From Veillonella rodentium (GTDB lineage Bacteria > Bacillota > Negativicutes > Veillonellales > Veillonellaceae), in NCBI RefSeq assembly GCF_900187285.1, contig NZ_LT906470.1, positions 1,493,501 to 1,557,500 of the forward strand: a stretch of 64,000 bases of DNA. Direction: 5' to 3'. Below the pieces are notes generated by a model that ran no database searches, was not told where the DNA came from, and saw only the letters and a list, made by a program, of their open reading frames with translations. Each line of letters begins with the position of its first letter. Positions within the stretch are counted from its first letter, which is position 1. This document shows, piece after piece, positions 8,993-18,599 of the stretch. The position numbers and the translations under genes are program-made.

Positions 8993-9919
8993 TCAGTCTT
9001 CCCCGATCATGCGCACTTCCGGCTCAAGATGTACACCATGTTCATCATATACACGACGCTGTACCTCCTGAATCAGATTAAGTACGTCCTTGGCGGTAGC
9101 TCTCCCCGTATTGATAACAAAGCCAGCATGCTTATGCGATACCTGTGCATCACCGACGGATAGCCCTTTAAGCCCCGTCTGTTCAATCAGAGTTCCTGCA
9201 AAATATCCCGGCGGACGTTTAAAAGTAGATCCGGCACTGGCAAACTCAAGCGGTTGTTTTGATTCGCGCTTTGCTGTCAATTCATCCATACGTGCCCTGA
9301 TAGCAGCCTTATCGCCGGGTGTCAAGGTCATAACCACTTCACCGATTACCTCATGATTATCGTGAAAAATGCTATGCCGATAGGCAAAGTCCAAATGAGA
9401 GGCATCATATTCCTTAATGCGCCCTTCAAAATCTACAGCCCGCACCATCGTCACGACGTTACTCATTTCACCATCATAGGCTCCGGCATTCATAAATACG
9501 GCTCCACCCAGGGTTCCCGGAATTCCGATAGCAAATTCAAGACCGGTCAAACCATTTTTCCATGCGAATTCAGATGCATCTTTCAACATAAAACCGGACC
9601 CGATGCACAATGTATTTTCATTACAGTCCATGATTTGCATCATCTGACGCACGGATACAACGGCGCCGCGGATGCCGCCATCTTTCACCAAAATATTGGA
9701 ACCGCAACCGATAACTGTAACAGGAACACACTGTTCATGAATCGTACGCAGTACAAAACTCAACTCCGCCATCGACGTAGGTTCTATAAAAAGATCAGCA
9801 GGTCCACCGATTTTAAAGGTCGTATGCTCACATAATAATTCCCGTTCACGCACACGTGTACCGGGGAGTCTCTCTAATAATGCAGCCTGCAATGTCTTAA
9901 TGTTACTGTTGTTGCCCAT
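8993..9919 (-). CDS. murB: UDP-N-acetylenolpyruvoylglucosamine reductase
   Basis: This FAD enzyme reduces UDP-GlcNAc-enolpyruvate to UDP-MurNAc in the cytoplasm, the second step of peptidoglycan precursor synthesis. The FAD domain has TVIGCGSNILVKDGGIRGAV (about 83-102). GLEFAIGIPGTLGGAVFMNAGAYDG follows, then the C-terminal motif AGSTFKRPPGYFAG with the catalytic serine, and EPEVRMIG at the end. Its 308 residues fit the short type II MurB. It overlaps the upstream ylbF-like gene by 17 bases. Confidence 0.96.
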   Translation of the reverse strand: MGNNSNIKTLQAALLERLPGTRVRERELLCEHTTFKIGGPADLFIEPTSMAELSFVLRTIHEQCVPVTVIGCGSNILVKDGGIRGAVVSVRQMMQIMDCNENTLCIGSGFMLKDASEFAWKNGLTGLEFAIGIPGTLGGAVFMNAGAYDGEMSNVVTMVRAVDFEGRIKEYDASHLDFAYRHSIFHDNHEVIGEVVMTLTPGDKAAIRARMDELTAKRESKQPLEFASAGSTFKRPPGYFAGTLIEQTGLKGLSVGDAQVSHKHAGFVINTGRATAKDVLNLIQEVQRRVYDEHGVHLEPEVRMIGED

Positions 9920-10259
9920 GATCTAAAACCTTCATCCCCTCAGTGATTGGCTCGCTAATGATTTTATAGATATCGTTGGATACTTGACTCCAACGGACAT
10001 GAGCTTGCAGGTAAACCTGTGCCGCTGTATTCACCTGAATTTGCGGCATCAATTCTTCCTGTTTTTTCAACAATTCTGCTTCTTCCGGTGCACCGGAGAT
10101 TTTCGCATATTCCCATTGCATTTGTTGGGCCATGAAAGTTCTCACCAGCGCAGCCGCGGTCGCATCAGCCTGCACCGCCTCCTGCGCTTTCATCAACTCT
10201 TTGTACTCTTCGGATTCACGCATAGCATGCGCTAAATCATGAGCCTTATCGTAATTCAT
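9903..10259 (-). CDS. YlbF/YmcA-family protein
   Basis: A 118-residue, nearly all-helical protein of the Com_YlbF family. In Bacillus, YlbF, YmcA and YaaT form an Fe-S-containing complex that helps RNase Y mature certain mRNAs and affects competence and sporulation; the role in a Negativicute is not known. Visible features are the alpha-helical AHDLAHAMRESEEYKELMKA start and the IYKIISEPITEG end. A strong AGGAGG precedes ATG 10259. It is translated together with murB through an overlap. Confidence 0.85.
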   Translation of the reverse strand: MNYDKAHDLAHAMRESEEYKELMKAQEAVQADATAAALVRTFMAQQMQWEYAKISGAPEEAELLKKQEELMPQIQVNTAAQVYLQAHVRWSQVSNDIYKIISEPITEGMKVLDHGQQQ

Positions 10260-10297
10260 ACTTACCTCCTAAAAACAACACTATATACAATAACCAT

Positions 10298-10783
10298 TTA
10301 TTTAGATTGAATCCAGTTTCCTTCCGCTTTCAAATCGGGGTAGTCCAACTGCCGCATGGCCTCGTAAGCGACAACAGCCACCGCATTGGATAAATTCAAA
10401 GATCGTGCCTCTTCAATCATAGGAATGCGAATACAGGATTCATCCTTTCCTTCCAGTAACGATTCAGGTAAACCACGAGTCTCCGGTCCAAAAACAAGCA
10501 TATCTCCTAGTTCATATTTCACCTCAGAATGAGTATGTTTCGCCTTCGTCGTAGCATAAAAGAATCTGTGGTCAGGATATGTATCATATAATTCTTGAAT
10601 ATTCTCATGAATCTGTACATCCACCAAATGCCAATAATCGAGGCCGGCCCGTTTTACATGCTTGTCATCGACAGAAAATCCCAACGGCTTGATAAGGTGT
10701 AGGATCATATGATTTGCGGCGCATAAGCGCGCAATATTTCCTGTATTACCGGGAATTTCCGGTTCATATAATACAATTTCCAA
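10298..10783 (-). CDS. trmL: tRNA (cytidine/uridine-34-2'-O)-methyltransferase
   Basis: A 161-residue SPOUT (knotted) methyltransferase that methylates the ribose of the wobble base of tRNA-Leu isoacceptors. Motif 1 is EPEIPGNTGNIARLCAA (8-24), motif 2 is MLVFGPETRGLPESLL near residue 93, and motif 3 is RSLNLSNAVAVVAYEAMRQ near residue 128. The start is a TTG at 10783 with GAGGG five bases upstream; no ATG fits. Size and motifs are those of TrmL. Confidence 0.94.
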   Translation of the reverse strand: MEIVLYEPEIPGNTGNIARLCAANHMILHLIKPLGFSVDDKHVKRAGLDYWHLVDVQIHENIQELYDTYPDHRFFYATTKAKHTHSEVKYELGDMLVFGPETRGLPESLLEGKDESCIRIPMIEEARSLNLSNAVAVVAYEAMRQLDYPDLKAEGNWIQSK

Positions 10784-10931
10784 AATATCCCTCTTATATA
10801 ATTATTACTTCGAATGAAGAAAAAGTTTCTTCTAACATATAATTATATCATTATATGTAAACTACAGAGAAAAAATCGGTCCTCTTTGAGAAAACACACG
10901 GTTCAATAAATCCGTTATGTATTTAGTCCTC

Positions 10932-10980
10932 ATAAAATGAGCCTTCTACGATTAACTTAATTGTAACATAGAAGGCTCAT
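10932..10980 (-). terminator. Terminator of the VWA lipoprotein gene
   Basis: A 12-bp stem, ATGAGCCTTCTA / TAGAAGGCTCAT, has an 18-base loop and begins 5 bases after the stop codon at 10985. The minus-strand tail (TTTTATGAGG) is moderately T-rich. Confidence 0.75.
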
Positions 10981-10984
10981 ATAT

Positions 10985-12511
10985 TTATTTGTCAGGTTGT
11001 CGTTTCTCTTCCAATTTCTGACCGTCTTTTTGTTGAGCTGCCGTCGTATCGGGACGCTCCTCCCGTTTGATATAATAACGACTGAATTTATCCACACGGC
11101 TCGTGGACGGCATATAGGCAACAGTTTCACCCTTCCGCCCTGCTACAGATTTGATATACTCCGCATCTGCTTTTTCTACTTCAGCCAATTTATCCTCCAA
11201 CAGCTTCTCTATAATTTTCTGACGTTCCCCCGCCTTTTTATCCAGTGCTTTATACACATTACCGAACGGCTTTATAATCTTTAAATCATCACTCTGTAAG
11301 CATTCGATAGTGGAACCAATATTAATTCTTTCGGAAAGAGCCTGCCCCGCTAAAAAGCCGTTATAGAGACGCCCGCTTGCATGACTTGCTTTAAGCCGAT
11401 TAAGCACCTCATCATTTAACGTTTGCCACTCATATTGCGCATTGGCCAACTCATGAATCCGATACAACTCCGAAGTCAACGTGTCCGCTTCATTGGCGGA
11501 AGCATAATAACCGCCGCCAGCTTCGGCAATTTGTCTCAATAATGCGTCTTGATTCGCATCGACATTAAGACCTATAATTCCCAGAATGACATTGGTCTTT
11601 CCGCCTTTTAATTTCTCCGCCTCAGCCACCGGATCACCGTCACAAGTTTCGATGCCGTCGGTAATGATGTATAAAATATTAACATCCTTCTCCCCCGTAA
11701 ATTGACTCAAGTCAGAAGCTCCTTTTTCAATGGATTTCGCAACCGATGTCCAGCCCGTCGGTTGGATCGGAGTCATACTGGATTTTATTTTCTCCCGATC
11801 AAGTTTCGTTATCGGTTGCAACAGCTCATTGGCGCCGCAAGATTCCGTACGTTTTTCCGCCGTATTGTCTCCTAAATGTCCAAATACGCGCAGGCCTACA
11901 TTAGCATTATCCGGTAAGGTCGCCAAAATTTCATTAATGGAGTTTTTAGCAATATCCATCATACTTTGCCCTTTAATTTCATTGACCATGGATCCGCTGG
12001 CATCCAATACAATTTCAAGATTCAGTTGCGCATTTTCTTTAATCGGCTGCTTCGTAAACGGATGAATGCGGTCCTTTTGAAACACCAAATAAGCATACCT
12101 ATCCAACTCCTCTACAGGCTCATAATCAAGAGCGGATACATAGAGAATCTGATTGAATAATCGGTTAATCTCCGCTTCCGATGCATCGTCCGGAACAGGC
12201 TTCACATCTTTAAACTGTTTAATCACATGAGAGCTCCAAATCTCATATTCGTCATCCCCCCCTTTTTGCGAATAAAATCCATAAGGCACTTTGCGCTGAT
12301 GAACCACCCCCGGTGCAGCATTGACAACGGCCTCATAGGTGTAAACTGGATCTTTTAAATCGCTATTAATCCCCTTGCCGCGTTGCGCCTCATCTTCACT
12401 CATAGAAGACAGCATATTGCCAATCATGTTATCACTGCCGCATCCGGCTGCGGTTACCAACAGCATGGCTGACATCATGACAATAAACAGTTTCGATCGT
12501 AATTTACTCAT
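10985..12511 (-). CDS. VWA-domain lipoprotein
   Basis: A 508-residue exported lipoprotein. The signal peptide ends in lipobox VTAAGC (Cys24). A von Willebrand A domain spans about residues 165-360, with a full MIDAS set: DASGSM (DxSxS), a conserved Thr region near PTGWTS, and ITDGIETCDGD. This is a divalent-metal protein-binding domain. The C-terminal third is charged and predicted helical, ending in an Asp/Lys/Gln-rich tail. The partner is unknown. The gene is alone, with good AAGGGGG before ATG 12511. Confidence 0.8.
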   Translation of the reverse strand: MSKLRSKLFIVMMSAMLLVTAAGCGSDNMIGNMLSSMSEDEAQRGKGINSDLKDPVYTYEAVVNAAPGVVHQRKVPYGFYSQKGGDDEYEIWSSHVIKQFKDVKPVPDDASEAEINRLFNQILYVSALDYEPVEELDRYAYLVFQKDRIHPFTKQPIKENAQLNLEIVLDASGSMVNEIKGQSMMDIAKNSINEILATLPDNANVGLRVFGHLGDNTAEKRTESCGANELLQPITKLDREKIKSSMTPIQPTGWTSVAKSIEKGASDLSQFTGEKDVNILYIITDGIETCDGDPVAEAEKLKGGKTNVILGIIGLNVDANQDALLRQIAEAGGGYYASANEADTLTSELYRIHELANAQYEWQTLNDEVLNRLKASHASGRLYNGFLAGQALSERINIGSTIECLQSDDLKIIKPFGNVYKALDKKAGERQKIIEKLLEDKLAEVEKADAEYIKSVAGRKGETVAYMPSTSRVDKFSRYYIKREERPDTTAAQQKDGQKLEEKRQPDK

Positions 12512-12653
12512 GTGCGGGCCCCCTTAATGTTCTCGTTCTTAACACAGATTCCATTTTATTTTGTAAATATACTTCAATATAATCTCACAACCATTATTGC
12601 CTCTAATACATCAACTGATCATGAAAGCGCCGTGACTGATTTATATTGATGCA

Positions 12654-13154
12654 TTATCTTACAAAATGCCCGCTTTTACCTCCTTCTTTTTCAACGAGAT
12701 ATGTAGGTCCCATAATCATCCCCTTATCGATAGCTTTACACATGTCGTATACCGTCAGAAGTCCCACCTGAACGGCTGTGAGCGCCTCCATTTCAACGCC
12801 CGTTTTCCCTGTCGTTTTTACGATAGCACGAATCTTGACGGCACGATTATGCGTCACATCCGTACAGGCCGAGCTTTCACCATCAACTAAAGTGCAATGC
12901 ACCTCCACCTTGGTCAAACTCAAAGGATGGCAAAGCGGTATGAGCTGACTCGTCTGTTTTGCCCCCATAATAGCTGCCAACCGGGCCACACTCAATACGT
13001 CTCCTTTTTTCATTGTTCCCGCCGCAATGCGATCATAAATTGTATCGTTAACGGCTATAAAGCCCTCCGCAACAGCGGTACGCGACGTCACGTCCTTATC
13101 GGACACATCCACCATCCACGCATTGCCCTGTTCATCGAAATGTGTCAAATCCAT
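12654..13154 (-). CDS. moaC: Cyclic pyranopterin monophosphate synthase
   Basis: It converts the MoaA product (3',8-cyclo-7,8-dihydro-GTP) to cyclic pyranopterin monophosphate in molybdenum cofactor synthesis. Conserved blocks are [18 protein letters not shown] at the N-terminus, [14 protein letters not shown] in the middle, and [20 protein letters not shown] followed by CKAIDKGM. The start at 13154 gives 166 residues, the usual size; a start at 13232 would add an unconserved AT-rich leader. The ribosome site is weak (GGAAA). No other moa gene is in the window, so it is separated from its pathway. Confidence 0.93.
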   Translation of the reverse strand: MDLTHFDEQGNAWMVDVSDKDVTSRTAVAEGFIAVNDTIYDRIAAGTMKKGDVLSVARLAAIMGAKQTSQLIPLCHPLSLTKVEVHCTLVDGESSACTDVTHNRAVKIRAIVKTTGKTGVEMEALTAVQVGLLTVYDMCKAIDKGMIMGPTYLVEKEGGKSGHFVR

Positions 13155-13262
13155 GTGTATATTTCCAATCCGTATGCATAATTCACTCTCTACAGTTTTA
13201 TTTTCATATATTCTATTATACAATAGAATCAAGAATTATATATAAGGAAGGAAGTGTTCCCC

Positions 13263-13940
13263 ATGAAAACAAAATTAACCTATTTCGGCCACGCCTGCTT
13301 TATGCTGACCCGCGGTGATGTATCCATGATTTTTGATCCCTTCTTGACAGGTAATACATGGGATATCGCAAAAAAAGAAGATATTAAATGTCAATATATC
13401 TTTGTCAGCCACGGACATGACGATCACTACGGAGATACGGATTATATCGCCAAGGCTAACGATGCCCTCGTTATTTCCACCGCCGAAATAGCCGGCAGGG
13501 CAGCTGAAGCCGGATGCCGCACGCATGCCATGCACTTAGGCGGTAAATTCGATTTTGAGTTCGGATCCGTTCGTTTGGTTCCCGCCTTTCACGGTGCCGG
13601 GATTCCTGGCGGTCATGCGGCCGGTTGCCTTATTGATTTCTATGGCGACATCCTCTACTTTGCGGGTGATACGGCCCTCTTCAGCGATATGAAGCTGTTA
13701 AACCGCTTCGGTGATATCGACTATGCACTCCTGCCTATCGGCGATAACTATACAATGGGCGTTGAGGACGCGGCGCTTGCCGCTTCCTATGTGAAAGCGC
13801 GTATTTCTATTCCGATTCACTATAAAACATGGCCTGTTATCGACCGCGAACCCGGTGTATTCACAAGCCTCGTGGAAGGTAAATACAACCAGACTGGTCT
13901 CATTATCGATCCCGGTTCCTCCATTGAACTGAACAGTTAA
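13263..13940 (+). CDS. UPF0173 metal-dependent hydrolase (metallo-beta-lactamase fold)
   Basis: A 225-residue cytoplasmic protein of the YtkL/UPF0173 family. The metal site HxHxDH appears as FVSHGHDDHYGD near residue 48. More ligands follow: H in PAFHGAG, D in YFAGDTALF, and the terminal H in IPIHYKTW. The fold is that of MBL hydrolases; the true substrate is unknown. ATG 13263 lies 11 bases after AAGGAAGG; a GTG at 13254 is in frame but too close to it. The gene is divergent from moaC with 108 bases between. Confidence 0.88.
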   Translation: MKTKLTYFGHACFMLTRGDVSMIFDPFLTGNTWDIAKKEDIKCQYIFVSHGHDDHYGDTDYIAKANDALVISTAEIAGRAAEAGCRTHAMHLGGKFDFEFGSVRLVPAFHGAGIPGGHAAGCLIDFYGDILYFAGDTALFSDMKLLNRFGDIDYALLPIGDNYTMGVEDAALAASYVKARISIPIHYKTWPVIDREPGVFTSLVEGKYNQTGLIIDPGSSIELNS

Positions 13941-13962
13941 CCGGAATTTCACAAACACAACA

Positions 13963-14036
13963 AAAGGCTGTCACAGCATACCATAGTATTTCTCGAACAA
14001 AGAGAATATATCTATCTTATGCTGTGGCAGCCTTTA
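13963..14036. terminator. Bidirectional terminator
   Basis: AAAGGCTGTCACAGCATA pairs with TATGCTGTGGCAGCCTTT around a 37-base loop. It ends the UPF0173 gene and the convergent VWA gene, whose stop codon touches the stem. Confidence 0.8.
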
Positions 14037-15680
14037 TTATATTTCCTGATTCGCCATGGAGAATCCACCGCGATTGCTCATGCGCACGAATTCATCAATA
14101 TCCTGTCGTTCGTCGACACCTGCATAACCTAATTCACGAACGGGCCCATGCGGATTGTGCAGGGAAAGCTTCGGCTGTTCCCCTGTGAGAACCCATAGAA
14201 CTTTATACCCTTTCGGCATGTCCCGCAAGCGCTCCTCGCCCTTACCGTCCGTAAAATAAACCAGCAAATCTACGCGATGTTGATTTGCCAACGAAAATAC
14301 AGGACTGAACGCCGTAGCTCCGCGCACATCCAGACGCGGCTTTACGTCCCGTACGGACTCCATCGTATATATGCGGCGCACCTCATTATCGCACTCCACG
14401 ACCGTAATGCGATGGTTATAGGCATGTACGATCTGCAATACTTGCTCCAGTGCATTCGTAAATTCATCATCGGTAATGCTGCCGCTCATATCGAGAGCCA
14501 CCCACACTTTCGCCTTATGCTGGCGCAATGTCCCCGATAATTCAAGGCGCTCCGGCTGACGGCGATTGCGGCGCATCGCCGTCTTCTTATATCCGCTTGA
14601 AACCTTGCCCATCAGTTTTTTAAGGTAAAAGTACCACGGCAATGTACGACGGGTTTTCTGAAAGGTATCGATGAGACTTTTCACATAACCCTCCATGTCC
14701 CCTTTAGAGGCTTCATTGATATAGCGCTCTGTGATCCGATCCATCGTATCCGTATCGATAGAGTCCGACTCATCCCAGATATCATGACTTGTCTCAGGAT
14801 TAAATTCCATCGCTACCGCCGTATCCGCATCTTCAATCGGCACAAAGAGGTACGGTTTTTCCGTCATCACCTTATCAATGGCTTTTGCATAGTATTCAAT
14901 GGTACGGAATCGCTTAAGTAACAAGCCGAACCGCTCATTCACATTCGCTACCGTCACCGCATCTCGGTCCACATGCTCCAAATAATCGTTCAACACCATA
15001 TCCATAGCCATGTGTACCGCGGTTTTATTAAAACTTTGGCTCAACTGTTTCACGCGCATCAAATGGGCGGAAATAATATGAAGCACCTCGCGTTTGATGC
15101 CGTCTTTCATCACGTCCGGCGGCTGTCTGAGCAAGATAAACGGATTCACATACAGCACATAACCGCCCTGTTTCAAATTTATGCCGAACGCACCGGTCAT
15201 ATCAAATCTGATACGATGTGCCATCTGCAGGTAAAAGTATCCGAAAAATTGATCTTCTTCCAAAAGCAGACTGTTCACCTCATGCAAAATCGCCCACAAC
15301 CGCTGCTCATACGAAGTATTCATGACAGTCTGTTGCATGACCGCCAAATCGGTTCCTTCTAAAGGCATATCCTCTAATGCGCGACCGATAGTGCCGATAT
15401 GACTGTCTGATATATTGTGATTCATCAAATCAGCGGCGATGCGTTCCGGTTCAAGGCTGTGATGTTGAGCTTCATAACTGTCCACATAGGCCTCATAGGC
15501 CGCGTAAATCTGCGTATATAAAGCCTCCGCTTCACGATGGATTCTCTCCCGTTTGGCATGCCATCTATCTAGTAACTCGACCGCATCCGCATCATAAGCA
15601 CCGGTCTTTTCCCAGCCGTCGATATGCGTCAACAGATCCGTGTCGTCACGGATGTCATCCTTATCCAAATTACGTTGCAT
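14037..15680 (-). CDS. VWA-like / DUF2201 putative metallopeptidase protein
   Basis: A 547-residue cytoplasmic protein of the DUF2201 type. The N-terminal two thirds include REVLHIISAHLMR near residue 195. This keeps the Glu and later His residues of an HExxH-x4-H motif but has Arg where the first His is expected, so peptidase activity is doubtful. The C-terminal VWA-like domain (about 390-530) has DMSGSITDDEF and YFTDGKGEERL as metal-site motifs. Such proteins work with MoxR AAA+ ATPases, and one is encoded 131 bases upstream on the same strand, so a chaperone or remodelling pair is likely. Confidence 0.85.
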   Translation of the reverse strand: MQRNLDKDDIRDDTDLLTHIDGWEKTGAYDADAVELLDRWHAKRERIHREAEALYTQIYAAYEAYVDSYEAQHHSLEPERIAADLMNHNISDSHIGTIGRALEDMPLEGTDLAVMQQTVMNTSYEQRLWAILHEVNSLLLEEDQFFGYFYLQMAHRIRFDMTGAFGINLKQGGYVLYVNPFILLRQPPDVMKDGIKREVLHIISAHLMRVKQLSQSFNKTAVHMAMDMVLNDYLEHVDRDAVTVANVNERFGLLLKRFRTIEYYAKAIDKVMTEKPYLFVPIEDADTAVAMEFNPETSHDIWDESDSIDTDTMDRITERYINEASKGDMEGYVKSLIDTFQKTRRTLPWYFYLKKLMGKVSSGYKKTAMRRNRRQPERLELSGTLRQHKAKVWVALDMSGSITDDEFTNALEQVLQIVHAYNHRITVVECDNEVRRIYTMESVRDVKPRLDVRGATAFSPVFSLANQHRVDLLVYFTDGKGEERLRDMPKGYKVLWVLTGEQPKLSLHNPHGPVRELGYAGVDERQDIDEFVRMSNRGGFSMANQEI

Positions 15681-15811
15681 CTATTCCACCTCCTTCAAGT
15701 TAATAACGATAAAATTCACCTGAATCACAACACGACTGAAGCCCTAAAACTCACATAGCCGTATAGTTATCATCTAAGGGCATATAAATTTAAGATGACA
15801 CATTTTAACAA

Positions 15812-16912
15812 TTATTTCTGCGCCTCAAAAAACGTATCCACAAACAGTTCATCCTCAATAGCATAGGCATAAACACGTTCGTACGTATTGCGCAGGTCTT
15901 TCATAACCGCAATGCGTAAATCACCGGGATAAAGTGTTAAAAATTCTACAAAGTGATGTACCTCTTGCGCATTGCTGTTACCGTTCAGGCGATGCAGCAT
16001 ATTCTTTGCCGCCACGTAAAGACGCGTAGGGCTTTCACCTTGAACCTGTTCAGCCATAGACATGACAGCCCCCGGTTTTTGAACGGCTGCGAGCACATCG
16101 TCAAAGGTAATCAACGGTTCCTGATCGGACTCGATAAAGTTTATAAACGCCTCGGCAATCAATTTTCCCACATTGCCGCGTATGACATTCAAAAACACGT
16201 CGCGACTGTAACCGTTGTCCTCTTGATTCTTATAAATACTGTATAGACCGGATACCCGCTCAAAGGAGCGCGGCGTCGCATCGATATCATCCTCATGCCG
16301 CTGATTCAAGTATTCCGGATACGATGAGATAAACTCGATCACCTTGCTTTCAATGCCGCCACCGATAGCCCAGTCAATCCACTGCATATAATCCGCATGC
16401 ATGTACAGCCAAACAAAACGGTTCTGTTGCGCCGGATCCATATCGATAGTTTGATAATCAAAGGAATCCTCCGGATTCATGGCCGCCACGATTCGCACAT
16501 TGTCACTCAAGGAAAACCCGTTGATTTCACGATTCAGAATGAGATTCATCAACTCCTGTTGTACCGCATGTTCAGCGCGATTGATTTCATCGATGAACAG
16601 CAATACATGCCGCCCCTTATCGACCGCCTGCGCCACATGTTCCAGCGTATGATGTACCGCATACACAGTGGTTTTCACTTGATGTACGGTACCATGACCG
16701 TCCGTATGTGACACTGTTTCCACCGTCGGTAAGCCGCCGATTTCCCCTTCTTTCAAAAGATTGCCGTCAATCGTCACCAGTTCCCAATCGTGAAGCGCCG
16801 CCACGCGCGCCGCTAATGATGTTTTGCCGATACCCGTTTCACCGACGAGTAAAGGTACCTGATTCGCGGCCAGTACCAATTCAACACTGGCCATAGTATC
16901 TGTAAAGTTCAT
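15812..16912 (-). CDS. MoxR-type AAA+ ATPase (AAA_5)
   Basis: A 366-residue single-domain AAA+ ATPase. Walker A is GETGIGKTS (24-32), Walker B is VLLFIDEINRAEH near residue 105, and sensor 1 is VAAMNPEDSFDYQ. The arginine-finger region is QQNRFVWLY, followed by an alpha-helical lid. MoxR proteins act as chaperones that insert cofactors or remodel complexes, together with VWA proteins. The neighbouring VWA/DUF2201 gene and the upstream repeat protein, all on this strand with gaps of about 120-130 bases, suggest one functional set. Confidence 0.9.
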   Translation of the reverse strand: MNFTDTMASVELVLAANQVPLLVGETGIGKTSLAARVAALHDWELVTIDGNLLKEGEIGGLPTVETVSHTDGHGTVHQVKTTVYAVHHTLEHVAQAVDKGRHVLLFIDEINRAEHAVQQELMNLILNREINGFSLSDNVRIVAAMNPEDSFDYQTIDMDPAQQNRFVWLYMHADYMQWIDWAIGGGIESKVIEFISSYPEYLNQRHEDDIDATPRSFERVSGLYSIYKNQEDNGYSRDVFLNVIRGNVGKLIAEAFINFIESDQEPLITFDDVLAAVQKPGAVMSMAEQVQGESPTRLYVAAKNMLHRLNGNSNAQEVHHFVEFLTLYPGDLRIAVMKDLRNTYERVYAYAIEDELFVDTFFEAQK

Positions 16913-17029
16913 TGTAACTCCTTTAATGCCTTATATTTCAAGAAACAGGACTTGCATGATGTATAAATCTTTTTGTGAAAGTCATATTTCATATTCCTCA
17001 CCCTATCAATATGCAATGCCCTTACAGCA

Positions 17030-17836
17030 TCAATATATTAAATATTCATCTACCGCAATTTTCTTTACGGCTCTTGTTCCATACGTATCGATTAGCGCCA
17101 ATACATCGATTGGCCATTTTGATTGACGTCCGCCGACAGAAGTATTGTTAATAAGTTCACGAATATATACTTCGTTTACGTTCTCGCCGGACAATGTATC
17201 TATAATACTCCGCCGTATATCCTCCACCGTAATCCCCAATGTATTCGGAATATAGCCTAAAACCCGTGCAGAGACAGAAAAAAGATGCAACGCCGTTTCC
17301 TTCGTCAGATTACCGATTTGTCTCATTGCTTGCGGATCTTGTAATACGGCGGTCTTCAGTACGGTTATCGAAGGCTTCGGAATATAGCGAAGTGCTAAAT
17401 AATTTTCCCGTACAGCTGCCAGTTGCACCACCTCTGTAGGATGTTTAATATATTGCAACGCATCAAAGTTTTTTCGCACCGCGGTAAGTTGCAATGCTTC
17501 CGACGGATTCTCGATGTATCGAATAGCCCAGCCCGACTGTTCAAGCGCCTTCTCAATTAATACATCGGACGGATTCTCTATAAACTCCAATACGGCCCAA
17601 TCCTTTTCAATCAATCGCATCAATAAGGCTTCATCCGGATGCTCCACAAACTGAATCGCTCGCGGGGATACATCAAGGGCTTTTTCAATAACCGACTGCG
17701 TAGGTTGTTTAATATATTGTAACAGCATGCCGTTTTGTGAAACACAGACAAGCTGCATTCCCTCCGTAGGATTTGGAATATTCCGTATGCCATGCGGATT
17801 GTTCACCAATGCCGTTATGTATTGTTCCTCTGTCAT
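17030..17836 (-). CDS. Protein made of nine 22-residue repeats
   Basis: A 268-residue protein in which residues 13-210 are nine consecutive units of exactly 22 residues with no insertions. The unit is roughly x-x-x-A-L-x-Y-I-x-x-P-T-E-x-v-x-L-x-A-V-x-x, for example NFDALQYIKHPTEVVQLAAV. The pattern (hydrophobic helix, YI-x-x-P turn, second helix) suggests a curved helical solenoid, and it resembles the DUF4116 repeat. The C-terminal about 60 residues are unique. ATG 17836 has GAAGGG upstream; a GTG at 17848 is also in frame. It precedes the MoxR and VWA genes and may be their substrate or adaptor; this is inference. Confidence 0.75.
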   Translation of the reverse strand: MTEEQYITALVNNPHGIRNIPNPTEGMQLVCVSQNGMLLQYIKQPTQSVIEKALDVSPRAIQFVEHPDEALLMRLIEKDWAVLEFIENPSDVLIEKALEQSGWAIRYIENPSEALQLTAVRKNFDALQYIKHPTEVVQLAAVRENYLALRYIPKPSITVLKTAVLQDPQAMRQIGNLTKETALHLFSVSARVLGYIPNTLGITVEDIRRSIIDTLSGENVNEVYIRELINNTSVGGRQSKWPIDVLALIDTYGTRAVKKIAVDEYLIY

Positions 17837-17854
17837 AATACCCTTCACTTCTAT

Positions 17855-17883
17855 ATAAAAAGGCCATACGAATACGTATGACC
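17855..17883 (-). terminator. ktrA terminator
   Basis: A GGTCATACG / CGTATGGCC stem with a 4-base loop is followed by TTTTTATA on the minus strand. It separates the pfkB-ktrB-ktrA unit from the repeat-protein gene. Confidence 0.75.
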
Positions 17884-17948
17884 TATACTGAATTCTATTC
17901 TATTATATCATCTTTTTTCGATATAGTTATATATCTTTTACATACTTG

Positions 17949-18599
17949 CTACATCGTTAATGCATCCAAATCGGAATTATTCCCGATGACCAATAATTTG
18001 TCCTCTTGTGAAAGTATGGTCACAGGATCCGGCGGCACCTCCAATTCCGAACCGCGCCGAATACCGATGGCATTCAGATTATATTGCTCGCGCAACCTGG
18101 AGTCCTTCAGGCAGGACCCGACCATAAACGCCGGCATATCCACCTCGATGAGTCCGATACTTTCAGATAGCTGCAAATAATCCATCACATGATCGCGCGT
18201 CAAGGACTGTGCCAAACGCAACGCTACGTCATATTCAGGATAAATTACCATATCTACGCCCATTTTCTTGAGCATCTTGCCTTGCAAACTATTTTCCGCT
18301 TTCGCCACCACATAGGGCATATTCATTTCTTTTAACAACATGGAGGTCATCAGATTCGCCTGCACATTGTCGCCGATAGCGACGATAACCAGATCGAATT
18401 GACTGAGTGCCAATGACTTGATCGCCGTTTCATCAGTGGTGTCCGCTACGATGGCATGTGTCACATAGGGCGATATTTTCTGCACAATATCCGGATCGAT
18501 ATCGACACCGAGCACTTCATGTTTCATGGATGCCAGCATTTTAGCAATGGTCGTACCGAATTGACCAAGACCAATTACAGCTATAGTTTTATGTTTCAT
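17949..18599 (-). CDS. ktrA: Potassium uptake regulatory subunit KtrA/TrkA
   Basis: A 216-residue cytoplasmic RCK protein that gates the KtrB channel on binding ATP/ADP or NAD(H). The N-terminal Rossmann domain has GLGQFGTTIAKML (10-22), then VDIDPDIV and VIVAIGDNVQANL. The C-terminal RCK_C (TrkA_C) domain spans about 135-216. ATG 18599 has GAGAGG upstream; a start at 18812 would run back into ktrB and lacks family similarity. KtrA follows ktrB by 89 bases. Confidence 0.92.
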   Translation of the reverse strand: MKHKTIAVIGLGQFGTTIAKMLASMKHEVLGVDIDPDIVQKISPYVTHAIVADTTDETAIKSLALSQFDLVIVAIGDNVQANLMTSMLLKEMNMPYVVAKAENSLQGKMLKKMGVDMVIYPEYDVALRLAQSLTRDHVMDYLQLSESIGLIEVDMPAFMVGSCLKDSRLREQYNLNAIGIRRGSELEVPPDPVTILSQEDKLLVIGNNSDLDALTM

